From Bradyrhizobium sp. Tv2a-2 (lineage in GTDB: Bacteria > Pseudomonadota > Alphaproteobacteria > Rhizobiales > Xanthobacteraceae): a DNA stretch of 64,000 bases. The translations under genes and the position numbers were made by a program. Shown piece after piece: positions 27,159 through 35,242 of the stretch. Location: contig NZ_AXAI01000007.1 in assembly GCF_000472425.1 (NCBI RefSeq), forward strand, positions 199,464 through 263,463, read 5' to 3'. The number at the start of each line of letters is the position of its first letter. Position 1 is the first letter of the stretch. The notes under the pieces are model-generated. The model had not been told where the DNA came from. It saw only the letters and a list, made by a program, of their open reading frames with translations, and did not search any database.

Positions 27159-27249
27159 ACTCCGTCATTGCGAGGAGCGTACGCGACGAAGCAATCCAGG
27201 GTCGCTCGCGCGGCTCTGGATTGCTTCGCTTCGCTCGCAATGACGGAGT
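27159..27249. repeat. palindromic intergenic repeat, TCATTGCGAG family, copy 1
   Basis: ACTCCGTCATTGCGAG and CTCGCAATGACGGAGT are perfect 16-bp outer arms. GAAGCAATCCAG (27188-27199) and CTGGATTGCTTC (27216-27227) are inner arms. It lies between the GS-like and Rieske genes. A diverged copy is at 52289-52370. Confidence 0.85.
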
Positions 27250-27275
27250 GCGTGGCAGAAGTGCCGATTCCATCA

Positions 27276-28634
27276 TCACTCCGCCGCCGAGAGATGGCGC
27301 ACCTTCTCCGCGATCTCCGCCGGCACCGGCACCGACCACGGCGCGCCACGGCGTCGCCTGACGTCGACTTCCATCCAGTAGGTCTCCCAGCCCAGCGTCG
27401 GGCCGATGCCGTCCATGGTCGCCGGGCCCTGGATGCTGCGCGCATTGCCGTCGTCGAGAACCAGCATCGGCGTCTCGCCTGAAGCGACCTTCTCGATCTC
27501 GGCCCGCAGCATGCGGCGGTATTGCACGATCGCCTTGTCGCTTTGGCCCAGATGTTCGTTGGTGCGGTCCTGGATCGGGCCCATCGACTCGACCGCCCAC
27601 TGGTCGTGCACGTTGATGTCGTTGCCCATGCCGGTGTAGGTCGCGTTCAGCTGCTCCTGCGCATCGAAACCGTAATCGTTCGACTTGTTCTTGCGCGACT
27701 TGTAGTCCGGCAGCTCATAGAGCTCGAGCCGCTGCTCGCGCATCTTCTTCTTGTCGACTGGCGTCGTGTAGCTCGTGAAGATCGCGTACCAGTAGCAATT
27801 CTGGTCATCGATCGGCACATGCCACTGCGTGATCGTCATCTCCGTGCTCATGGGAATGACGAAGCCATGCGGGAAAAGCTGGTTGGTGACGCGCACATGG
27901 GTGCGCTCCTGGTCGATCTCGCGCAGCGCGATCAACCTCAAGCCATATTCGGTCTGTTCGACATTGATGATCGGGCGGTCATATTCGCGCAGGATCTTGG
28001 TCATCGGCATTTCGCTGCCGGCGGAGGCGCCGCGGAACTGCTTGCCATAGGCGGTCGAGGTGTCCTCGTCTTCGAAGAAACGATGCAGGTAGGAGGCGTG
28101 GCTCGGATCGATGCCGACTTCCAGCGCCTGCAGCCAGTTGCAGTTCATGTGGCCCTTGAACGCAAAGGTGTGACTGCCGGGCGCGACGAAGCAGTCGATC
28201 TCCGCAAACGCGGGCGGCTCGCCATCACCGAGATAGGCCCAGAGGATGCCGCTCTTCTCGATCACGGGATAGGAACGTTGCCTGATGCCCTGGCAGAGCT
28301 TCGAGCCCTTGGGCTCAGCTGGCGTTTCCAGGCACTGGCCAGACGCATCGAACAGCCAGCCGTGGAAAGCGCAGCGCAGGCCGCCGTGCTCGAGCCGGCC
28401 GAAGGCGAGGTCGGCGCCGCGATGCGCGCAGTGGCGGTCGATCAGACCGTAGCGTCCCTGTTCGTCGCGAAACAGCACCAGGTTTTCGCCCAGCAGCTTC
28501 ACCGGGCGCACCGCGCGCGGTCCCTCGAGCTCGTCGAGCAGGGCCGCCGGCTGCCAGTATTTCCGCATCAGCTTGCCGCAGGGGGCGTTTGGCCCGGTGC
28601 GGGTGATCAGGTCGTTCTGCTCCTGACTCATCAT
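27276..28634 (-). CDS. Rieske-type aromatic ring-hydroxylating oxygenase, phthalate 4,5-dioxygenase-like alpha subunit
   Basis: 452 residues from ATG 28634 (ATG 28631 also possible); the open frame upstream runs through the likely IclR operator. Rieske 2Fe-2S ligands are C69-x-H71 (RHCAHRGADL) and C88-x2-H91 (RCAFHGW). The mononuclear iron site is E172-x3-D176-x2-H179-x4-H184. The N-terminal LMRKYWQPA and the C-terminal LigXa-like part place it with phthalate 4,5-dioxygenase and O-demethylase relatives. No reductase gene is adjacent. It is divergent from an IclR regulator. Confidence 0.88.
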   Translation of the reverse strand: MMSQEQNDLITRTGPNAPCGKLMRKYWQPAALLDELEGPRAVRPVKLLGENLVLFRDEQGRYGLIDRHCAHRGADLAFGRLEHGGLRCAFHGWLFDASGQCLETPAEPKGSKLCQGIRQRSYPVIEKSGILWAYLGDGEPPAFAEIDCFVAPGSHTFAFKGHMNCNWLQALEVGIDPSHASYLHRFFEDEDTSTAYGKQFRGASAGSEMPMTKILREYDRPIINVEQTEYGLRLIALREIDQERTHVRVTNQLFPHGFVIPMSTEMTITQWHVPIDDQNCYWYAIFTSYTTPVDKKKMREQRLELYELPDYKSRKNKSNDYGFDAQEQLNATYTGMGNDINVHDQWAVESMGPIQDRTNEHLGQSDKAIVQYRRMLRAEIEKVASGETPMLVLDDGNARSIQGPATMDGIGPTLGWETYWMEVDVRRRRGAPWSVPVPAEIAEKVRHLSAAE

Positions 28635-28690
28635 GGCAGCGTCTCTCCCGATGCGGCGGACGACGGTGTCCGCACTGTTTTGTTCGTCTA

Positions 28691-28706
28691 TTGAACTAAT
28701 GGTCAA
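28691..28706. promoter_or_regulatory. candidate IclR-type operator
   Basis: TTGAAC-TAAT-GGTCAA is an inverted repeat with one mismatch in 6-bp arms. It lies between the divergent Rieske (start 28634) and IclR (start 28833) genes, about 57 bp from the former. The size and AT-rich character fit IclR-family sites, and the assignment rests on position. Confidence 0.45.
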
Positions 28707-28749
28707 ATTATGCCATGGATTTCGACAGCAGCAAGAACTTTTTGTCCCA

Positions 28750-28800
28750 GAGCGTTTTCGAGCGAAGTGAACACCGGGTTCGCGCGAAGAAAACGCGTCA
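28750..28800. repeat. palindromic intergenic repeat, GCGTTTTC family
   Basis: GCGTTTTC (28752-28759) and GAAAACGC (28789-28796) enclose TTCGAGCGAA and TTCGCGCGAA. I remember similar elements from Bradyrhizobium intergenic DNA. There is a single copy in this window. Confidence 0.55.
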
Positions 28801-28832
28801 AAACAAGCAGCTAGTGGGTGACGAGACCAGGA

Positions 28833-29618
28833 ATGCCGAAGTTGAAGCGCAGCCAGGGAGAGGAGCGGGCGACCGACTTTGTCGAGAGCCTCGATCGCGG
28901 CTTGCGGCTGCTGCAGTGCTTTGCTGCCTCACCCGAGCCGATGACCTTGAGCGATCTCGCGCGCGCCGCGGAACTGCCGCGCGCCACTGCCCGGCGCATC
29001 CTGTTCACCCTTGAACGGGGCGGCTACGTTGCCTCCGACGGCAAGCTGTTCACGCTCACGCCGCATGTGCTGACGCTGGCCGCGTCCTATCTGAACTCGA
29101 GCCAGATCGTCACCGTTCTGCAGCCCGTGCTGGATCGCATCGCCACCGAGGCGCATGAAATCGCCTCGCTCGCCGTGCTCGATCGCAACGATGCCGTGTT
29201 CATCGCGCGCTCCAGCCCGACGCGCATGTTCTCCGCGGGTCTCGATATCGGCTATCGCCTGCCGGCGTTCTGCACCTCGGTCGGCCGCGTGATGCTCGGG
29301 CGCTTCAGCGACCGGGATCTGGCCACGGTGCTCAGCGCGATGCCGCGCGAAAAGCTGACGCCGGAGACCGTGACCGATCTCGCTGCGCTGCTAGCCGCGA
29401 TCAAGGGCGATCGCGACAGGGGCTATTCGCTCGTCGACCGCGAGGCCGAGCCGCACTTTCGCTCGATCTCGGTCCCGGTCCGCCGCTACGACGATGTCAT
29501 CATCGGCGCGATCAATATCGGTGGCCATGTCGACCGCGTCTCGACAGAGGAGATGACCGAGCGCTTCCTGCCGCTGCTGCGCGAGGGCGCGGAGTCGGTA
29601 CGATCGCAGTTGTTGTAG
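28833..29618 (+). CDS. IclR-family transcriptional regulator
   Basis: 261 residues from ATG 28833 (GTG 28818 in frame adds five). The N-terminal winged helix (SLDRGLRLLQCFAASPEPMTLSDLARAAELPRATARRILFTLERGGYV) and the C-terminal effector domain (IASLAVLDRNDAVFIARSS, YRLPAFCTSVGRVMLG, DREAEPHFRSISVPV) resemble PcaR/PobR. Such regulators sense aromatic acids. It probably controls the divergent Rieske/GS-like pair through the dyad at 28691-28706. Confidence 0.9.
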   Translation: MPKLKRSQGEERATDFVESLDRGLRLLQCFAASPEPMTLSDLARAAELPRATARRILFTLERGGYVASDGKLFTLTPHVLTLAASYLNSSQIVTVLQPVLDRIATEAHEIASLAVLDRNDAVFIARSSPTRMFSAGLDIGYRLPAFCTSVGRVMLGRFSDRDLATVLSAMPREKLTPETVTDLAALLAAIKGDRDRGYSLVDREAEPHFRSISVPVRRYDDVIIGAINIGGHVDRVSTEEMTERFLPLLREGAESVRSQLL

Positions 29619-29700
29619 AAGCAGAAGGTTATCGCCTGCGTATTGATGTGCGCTCGCCCCTTGTGGGAGGGCGGCATCGCAATTGCGGCCGATCTCATCT

Positions 29701-30606
29701 CTACACGGCAACCGTCCGCAGCCCGAAGGCGCGGGCCTGATTCTGCAGCACGGGCCGCACACCATCGATCAGCTTGGCCGCGGCGGCATCGACCGAAAGC
29801 CCCGCTGTATCCACCACCGCCGCTGCCCGTGCGTAGAGCGGTTCGCGGCTCTTCAAAATGTTGCGCAGCTCCGCCATCGCGGAGCGGTCATCGGCCATCG
29901 GCCGCAGATCGCCCTGCCTGCGCACGCGCGCCATATGCTCTTCCGGCTCAGCCTTCAGCCATATGGTGTAGAACGACGACAGGATCAGATCGAAGGTGAG
30001 CGGCTCGGAGACGATACCGCCGCCGGTCGCCAGCACCATCAGTTCATTGCGCGCCAGAAGCTGCTGGACCGCGGCTTGCTCCAGGCGGCGAAAACCCTCC
30101 TGGCCATAGAGGTTGATGATCTCGGCGACCGAGAGCCCGTTCTCGCGCTCGATCTCCTTGTTGAGCTCGACGAAATTCCAGCCGACGCGTTTTGCCAGGA
30201 CCTTGCCGAGGGTCGACTTGCCGGCGCCGCGCAGTCCGATCAGGGCAATCCCTGAGAACGAGGCGCGATGCGACGAGGCCGCGTGTCCGGCGAGCACGTC
30301 CTTGGCCTGTGTAATCTGGGCGGGCGTCGCTTTTCGCATGAGATCGCGGATCACCTGCCAGTCCGGCGCGAGGTCGGCGGCCGGGATCAGGTCTTCCAGA
30401 TGCGCGCCCATGGCATTCGACACCCGGCGCAACAGCACGATCGAGACATTGCCTTTGCCGCTTTCGAGCTGGGCGATGTAGCGCTCGGAAATCCCTGATA
30501 CCTTGGCCAGCACCTTGCGTGACATGCCGCGCAGCGCGCGCATGTTGCGCACCCGCTGCCCGAGCTGCTCAAGGAAGGCTGTTTCCGGATCGGATTCGTC
30601 GCTCAT
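29701..30606 (-). CDS. boxR: benzoyl-CoA-responsive regulator, BzdR/BoxR type (HTH plus shikimate-kinase-like domain)
   Basis: 301 residues. An N-terminal Xre-type helix-turn-helix (LGQRVRNMRALRGMSRKVLAKVSGISERYIAQLESGKGNVS, about 14-55) is joined to a domain like shikimate kinase (Walker A GLRGAGKST, residues 124-132). This architecture is diagnostic of BzdR/BoxR, which binds benzoyl-CoA in the kinase-like domain and releases DNA. It is divergent from the benzoate-CoA ligase gene. Candidate operators with TGCA boxes lie at 30676-30689 and 33485-33498. Confidence 0.92.
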   Translation of the reverse strand: MSDESDPETAFLEQLGQRVRNMRALRGMSRKVLAKVSGISERYIAQLESGKGNVSIVLLRRVSNAMGAHLEDLIPAADLAPDWQVIRDLMRKATPAQITQAKDVLAGHAASSHRASFSGIALIGLRGAGKSTLGKVLAKRVGWNFVELNKEIERENGLSVAEIINLYGQEGFRRLEQAAVQQLLARNELMVLATGGGIVSEPLTFDLILSSFYTIWLKAEPEEHMARVRRQGDLRPMADDRSAMAELRNILKSREPLYARAAAVVDTAGLSVDAAAAKLIDGVRPVLQNQARAFGLRTVAV

Positions 30607-30675
30607 GTCAGGACCAACTCAGGAAACATAATTCCGAAGAGGATTGACAGCAAGCACGCGCGATGGCTTTCTATA

Positions 30676-30704
30676 TGCATTATAATTCAACAGACGTTGT
30701 TGAA
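30676..30704. promoter_or_regulatory. imperfect TGCA-N6-TGCA box and adjacent dyad upstream of benzoate-CoA ligase
   Basis: TGCA-TTATAA-TTCA (30676-30689) is one base off the TGCA-N6-TGCA motif known for BzdR. It overlaps TATAAT at 30681-30686. Directly after it is the dyad TTCAACA-GACGT-TGTTGAA (30686-30704). The site lies in the boxR-bclA divergent gap, so it could serve both. Confidence 0.5.
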
Positions 30705-30724
30705 AGATGCCGGAGAGGGATGTC

Positions 30725-32323
30725 ATGGCAAGTTCGGCCGTTTCGAAGCGCGAGGCCGTCTCCAAGCCCACTTCATCAGATTCCGCCCCCAATTCCTACA
30801 ACGCGGTGACCTTCCTGCTCGACCGCAATGTGGATGAAGGCCGTGGCAACAAGCTCGCCTACACCGACACGGTCTCCGAGCTGACTTATGGCGAGCTGCA
30901 GAAACAGACCTGCCGGCTCGCCAATCTCCTGCGCCGGCTTGGCGTGCGACGCGAGGAGCGCGTCGCCATGATCATGCTCGATACGATCGATTTCCCGATC
31001 GTGTTCCTGGGCGCAATCCGCGCCGGCATCGTGCCGGTGCCGCTCAACACGCTGCTGACGACGGAGCAATATGCCTATGTGCTGGCCGATTGCCGCGCGC
31101 GCGCGCTATTCGTCTCGGAGGCGCTCTATCCTGCCGTGAAGGATATCGTGGGACGCATGCCGGATCTGGAATGCGTCATCGTCTCGGGCAAGAACGCCTT
31201 CGGCCACAAACTATTGTCCGAGGAGATCGCGCGCGAGGGCGATCAGTTCGCAACCGTCGCGACCCATGCCGACGAGCCGGCCTTCTGGCTCTATTCATCG
31301 GGCTCGACCGGCATGCCCAAGGGCGTGCGGCACCTGCATTCCAATCTCGCGGCCACCGCCGACACCTATGCAAAGCAGGTGCTGGGCATCCGCGAGGACG
31401 ATGTCTGTCTGTCCGCGGCAAAACTGTTCTTCGCCTATGGCCTCGGCAACGCGATGACCTTCCCGCTGTCGGTCGGCGCGACCACGATCCTCAACGCCGA
31501 GCGTCCGACGCCGCCGCGGATGTTCGAGCTGATGAACACATACAATCCGACCATCTTCTATGGTGTGCCGACGCTGTTTGCCTCCATGCTCAACGAGCAA
31601 TCGCTGAAGGACGCGAAGGGCGGCGGTCGCTTGCGCATTTGTACGTCGGCCGGCGAGGCGCTGCCGGAATCGGTCGGCGATGCCTGGAAAGCCCGTTTCG
31701 GCGTCGACATCCTCGACGGCGTCGGCTCGACCGAGCTGTTGCACATCTTCCTCTCCAACGCGCCCGGCGACATCAAATATGGCTGCTCGGGCCGGCCGGT
31801 GCCGGGCTACGAGGTGCGGCTGGTCAACGAGGCGGGCGGCGACGTTGCCGACGGCGAGGTCGGCGAGATGCTGGTGCATGCACCCTCCGCCGGCGAGGGC
31901 TACTGGAATCAGCGCGCCAAGAGCCGCTCGACCTTCGAGGGTTACTGGACGCGCACCGGCGACAAATATGTCCGCGACGCCGAGGGCCGTTATACCTTCT
32001 GCGGCCGCTCGGACGATATGTTCAAGGTCTCCGGCATCTGGGTCTCGCCCTTCGAGGTCGAGAGCGCACTGATCACGCACCCGGCCGTGCTGGAAGCCGC
32101 CGTGGTGCCGGAAGCCGATCCGGAAGGCCTCCTGAAGCCGAAGGCCTATGTCGTGCTGCGTGCGGATGCCGCCAATGGCCGGCTGGACGAGGCGCTGAAA
32201 GAGCATGTGAAGCAGAAGATCGGGGTGTGGAAATATCCGCGGTGGATCGAGGTGGTGGACGCGTTGCCGAAGACAGCGACGGGGAAGATCCAACGGTTCA
32301 AGCTGCGCGATCGCACCTCGTAG
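30725..32323 (+). CDS. bclA: benzoate-CoA ligase
   Basis: 532 residues from ATG 30725, with GGAGAGGG just upstream; ATG 30707 is a weaker alternative. It belongs to the ANL adenylate-forming family with the P-loop YSSGSTGMPKG (around residue 190), GVGSTELLHIFLS (A5) and the C-terminal PKTATGKIQRFKLR with the catalytic Lys. Benzoate-CoA ligases share the segments AKLFFAYGLGNAMTFPLSVGA and SNAPGDIKYG. It activates benzoate to benzoyl-CoA with ATP and CoA, the first step of the box pathway and the source of the BoxR effector. Confidence 0.93.
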   Translation: MASSAVSKREAVSKPTSSDSAPNSYNAVTFLLDRNVDEGRGNKLAYTDTVSELTYGELQKQTCRLANLLRRLGVRREERVAMIMLDTIDFPIVFLGAIRAGIVPVPLNTLLTTEQYAYVLADCRARALFVSEALYPAVKDIVGRMPDLECVIVSGKNAFGHKLLSEEIAREGDQFATVATHADEPAFWLYSSGSTGMPKGVRHLHSNLAATADTYAKQVLGIREDDVCLSAAKLFFAYGLGNAMTFPLSVGATTILNAERPTPPRMFELMNTYNPTIFYGVPTLFASMLNEQSLKDAKGGGRLRICTSAGEALPESVGDAWKARFGVDILDGVGSTELLHIFLSNAPGDIKYGCSGRPVPGYEVRLVNEAGGDVADGEVGEMLVHAPSAGEGYWNQRAKSRSTFEGYWTRTGDKYVRDAEGRYTFCGRSDDMFKVSGIWVSPFEVESALITHPAVLEAAVVPEADPEGLLKPKAYVVLRADAANGRLDEALKEHVKQKIGVWKYPRWIEVVDALPKTATGKIQRFKLRDRTS

Positions 32324-32330
32324 TTTCTCT

Positions 32331-32436
32331 CGTCATTCCGGGGCGCGCGTGAAACGCGCGAACCCGGAATCTCGAGCAGCATACAATAATCTCGAGATTC
32401 CGGATCAGCTCGCTATACGAGCTGTCCGGAATGACG
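32331..32436. repeat. palindromic intergenic repeat, CATTCCGG family, copy 2
   Basis: CGTCATTCCGG and CCGGAATGACG are the outer arms. Inside are GCGCG-TGAAA-CGCGC and two partly overlapping CTCGAG palindromes, then CAGCTCG-CTATA-CGAGCTG. It is the same family as 8978-9060 with an enlarged middle. It fills the gap between bclA and the hydrolase gene. Confidence 0.8.
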
Positions 32437-32453
32437 GAGTGAACGTGAACGGC

Positions 32454-33284
32454 ATGACGACCCTTTCCCCTTCAGGCTTCCTGCGCATCGGCGAATCCGA
32501 TCTCGAATACCGCATGCTTGGTCCCTCGCCGCAGGACGCACCCACCATTGTCATGCTGCATGAAGGACTGGGCTCGGCTGCGCTGTGGGGCGATTTTCCG
32601 GAAAAGCTGCAAGCTGCGACCGGCGCCGGCGTGTTCGTCTATTCGCGCGCCGGCTATGGCAACTCGTCGCCCGTAGAACTGCCGCGACCGCTCGACTATA
32701 TGCATAGCGAGGCGCTGGACGTATTGCCGAAGCTGCTCGACCAGATCGGCTTCCGCCGCGGGCTCTTGCTCGGCCATTCCGACGGTGGCTCGATCGCGGC
32801 GATCTATGCCGGCGGCGTTGCAGACCACAGGCTCGACGGCATCGTGCTGATGGCGCCGCATTTCGTGGTGGAGGATGTCTCGGTCGCCTCGATTTCCGAG
32901 ATCAAGACAAGCTACGAGACCACTGACCTCAAGCAAAAGCTCGCGCGCTGGCACAAGGACGTCGACAACGCCTTCTATGGCTGGAATGGCGCCTGGCTCG
33001 ATCCAGAATTCCGTTCCTGGGATATCTCCGATTCTCTCGCCTATATCCGTGTCCCCATCGCGCTCATTCAGGGCGAGAGCGATCAATATGGGACAGTCCG
33101 ACAGGTCGAGATTGCGCAGGAAGAATGCTATTGTCCGGTCGAAGTGACCCTCATTAAGGGCGCCGGACATTCGCCGCATCGTGACGCGGCAGCGCAGACA
33201 GTCAATGCGATCTCAGAGTTTGCGTCCGCCTTATTGCAGGCGGAAGGCTCGCACGGGCGAGCAATCCGAGCGGGGCTCCGATGA
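32454..33284 (+). CDS. alpha/beta hydrolase
   Basis: 276 residues from ATG 32454; GTG 32445 has better Shine-Dalgarno spacing (GGAG at 32436-32439) and would add three residues. The fold shows IVMLHEGLGSAALWGDFP (oxyanion loop), the nucleophile elbow GHSDGGS and the C-terminal GAGHSPH with the catalytic His. Hydrolases of this kind often accompany bclA and box genes and might hydrolyse a CoA or ring-opened intermediate, but the substrate is not proven. It lies between bclA and boxC on the same strand. Confidence 0.82.
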   Translation: MTTLSPSGFLRIGESDLEYRMLGPSPQDAPTIVMLHEGLGSAALWGDFPEKLQAATGAGVFVYSRAGYGNSSPVELPRPLDYMHSEALDVLPKLLDQIGFRRGLLLGHSDGGSIAAIYAGGVADHRLDGIVLMAPHFVVEDVSVASISEIKTSYETTDLKQKLARWHKDVDNAFYGWNGAWLDPEFRSWDISDSLAYIRVPIALIQGESDQYGTVRQVEIAQEECYCPVEVTLIKGAGHSPHRDAAAQTVNAISEFASALLQAEGSHGRAIRAGLR

Positions 33285-33484
33285 GCGTTCCGCCTTCCTG
33301 GTTGTTTGGTGATGCGCGCGCCGAACTCGATCGGTGACTGCACTCACAGACGTGCTGAAAGCCCGGCTATCCCGGCCCTGCTTACCAAGGCGGATTTAGT
33401 CAAGATCGGAGCCGCCGGCCGGCTATAGGTGGCATGAAGCAAAATGCATGTTTTCATGATTTGAGCTGGACTTGCTCCAATACA

Positions 33485-33498
33485 TGCAATATATTGCA
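33485..33498. promoter_or_regulatory. TGCA-N6-TGCA operator upstream of boxC
   Basis: TGCA-ATATAT-TGCA sits at the centre of a perfect 20-bp palindrome (33482-33501). It equals the motif described for the benzoyl-CoA regulator BzdR. A further TGCA lies at 33445-33448. The site is 45 bp before the boxC start and probably overlaps the promoter, so BoxR would repress boxCB until benzoyl-CoA accumulates. Confidence 0.75.
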
Positions 33499-33543
33499 TG
33501 TTACGACGCCTCTAAGCAAGCACCTCAAGCACAAGGGTGGCAC

Positions 33544-35232
33544 ATGGCCGGGGAAGACCGCGTTCTCGCGAACGGCGCCAAATTCATCGATTTCCAGACC
33601 GATCCCTCGCGCTACCGGCATTGGAAGCTGGACGTGGCAGGCGACGTCGCAACGCTCTCCATGGACGTGGATGAGGACGGGGGCCTGTTCGAGGGCTACC
33701 AGCTCAAGCTCAATTCCTACGATCTCGGTGTCGATATTGAGCTTGCGGACGCCGTGCAGCGGCTGCGCTTCGAGCATCCGGACGTAAAGGTCGTGGTGCT
33801 GCGCTCGGCCAAGAACCGCGTGTTCTGCGCCGGTGCCAACATCCGCATGCTTGCGGGCGCCACCCACGCCCACAAGGTCAATTTCTGCAAATTCACCAAT
33901 GAGACGCGCAACGGCATGGAGGATTCCTCGGAGAATTCCGGTCAGCGCTACATCACCGTGGTCAACGGCACCGCGGCCGGCGGCGGCTACGAGCTTGCGC
34001 TCGCCACCGACCACATCATCCTCGCCGACGACGGCTCGTCCTCGGTGGCGCTGCCTGAGGTGCCGCTCTTGGCAGTGCTGCCGGGCACCGGCGGGCTCAC
34101 CCGTGTCGTCGACAAGCGCAAGGTGCGCCGCGATCATGCCGATTTCTTCTGCACGATCGAGGAAGGCATCAAGGGTAAGCGCGCCGCGCAATGGCGCCTG
34201 GTCGATGAGCTCGCGCCGAACAGCAAGCTGGAAGCCAGGATTTCCGAGCGCGCCAAGCAATTCGCGGAGACGTCAGCACGCAAGACCGACGGCAAAGGCG
34301 TCGCGCTGACCCCGCTCAAGCGCACAGTCGACGACAAGAGCCTGCGCTACGGCTTTGTCACCGTCGACATCGACCGCACGGCACGGATTGCGACGGTCTC
34401 GGTGCAGGCGCCGGACAAGGCGCCGCCGTCGGATATCGACGGCATGATCGCGCAAGGTGCGTCGTTCTGGCCGCTGCAGGTCGCGCGCGAGATCGACGAC
34501 GCGATCCTGCATCTGCGCATCAACGAGCTCGAGATCGCGCTTCTGGTGTTCAAGTCGCATGGCGATCCGGCGCAGGTTCTGGCCTATGACGCTTTCCTCG
34601 ACGCCAACAAGTCGCACTGGCTGGTCAATGAGATCAGGCACTACTGGAAGCGGGTGTTGAAGCGTATCGACGTCACCTCGCGCACCCTGGTGACCCTGGT
34701 CGAGCCCGGCTCCTGCTTCGTCGGCACGCTTGCCGAGCTCGTGTTCGCCGCGGACCGTTCCTACATGCTGATCGGCTCGCGCGAGGGCGACAACCGTCCG
34801 CCGCCGGCGCTGCAGCTGACCGCACTCAATTTCGGCCCCTATCCAATGAGTCATGGCCTGACGCGGCTGGAGTCGCGCTTCCAGGCCGATCCTTCGGACG
34901 TCGAACGCGCGCGTGGAAGAATCGGCGAGGCGCTGGACGCTGAGCAGGCCGAGGAACTCGGCCTCGTCACCTTCGCGCTCGACGACATCGACTGGGACGA
35001 CGAGATCCGCGTGTTCCTGGAGGAGCGCGCCAGCTTCTCGCCCGACAGCCTCACCGGCATGGAAGCAAACCTCCGCTTCGTCGGCCCTGAGACGATGGAA
35101 TCGAAAATTTTTGCACGCCTGACTGCCTGGCAGAACTGGATATTCCAGCGTCCCAATGCAGTCGGCGAGGAGGGCGCCCTGCGCCGCTACGGCAGCGGCC
35201 AGAAGCCGAAGTTTGATATGACGCGAGTTTAG
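33544..35232 (+). CDS. boxC: 2,3-epoxybenzoyl-CoA dihydrolase BoxC
   Basis: 562 residues from ATG 33544; the frame is open 24 codons further back, through the operator, so that longer start is rejected. Two crotonase-like halves: VVVLRSAKNRVFCAGANIRML and GTAAGGGYELALATDHIILADD in the first, ALLVFKSHGDPAQVL and VTLVEPGSCFVGTLAELVFAADRSYML in the second. BoxC opens the epoxide ring of 2,3-epoxybenzoyl-CoA hydrolytically to a dihydroxy-cleaved semialdehyde-CoA with loss of formate. boxB follows after 10 bp. Confidence 0.95.
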   Translation: MAGEDRVLANGAKFIDFQTDPSRYRHWKLDVAGDVATLSMDVDEDGGLFEGYQLKLNSYDLGVDIELADAVQRLRFEHPDVKVVVLRSAKNRVFCAGANIRMLAGATHAHKVNFCKFTNETRNGMEDSSENSGQRYITVVNGTAAGGGYELALATDHIILADDGSSSVALPEVPLLAVLPGTGGLTRVVDKRKVRRDHADFFCTIEEGIKGKRAAQWRLVDELAPNSKLEARISERAKQFAETSARKTDGKGVALTPLKRTVDDKSLRYGFVTVDIDRTARIATVSVQAPDKAPPSDIDGMIAQGASFWPLQVAREIDDAILHLRINELEIALLVFKSHGDPAQVLAYDAFLDANKSHWLVNEIRHYWKRVLKRIDVTSRTLVTLVEPGSCFVGTLAELVFAADRSYMLIGSREGDNRPPPALQLTALNFGPYPMSHGLTRLESRFQADPSDVERARGRIGEALDAEQAEELGLVTFALDDIDWDDEIRVFLEERASFSPDSLTGMEANLRFVGPETMESKIFARLTAWQNWIFQRPNAVGEEGALRRYGSGQKPKFDMTRV

Positions 35233-35242
35233 GGAGCACGCC

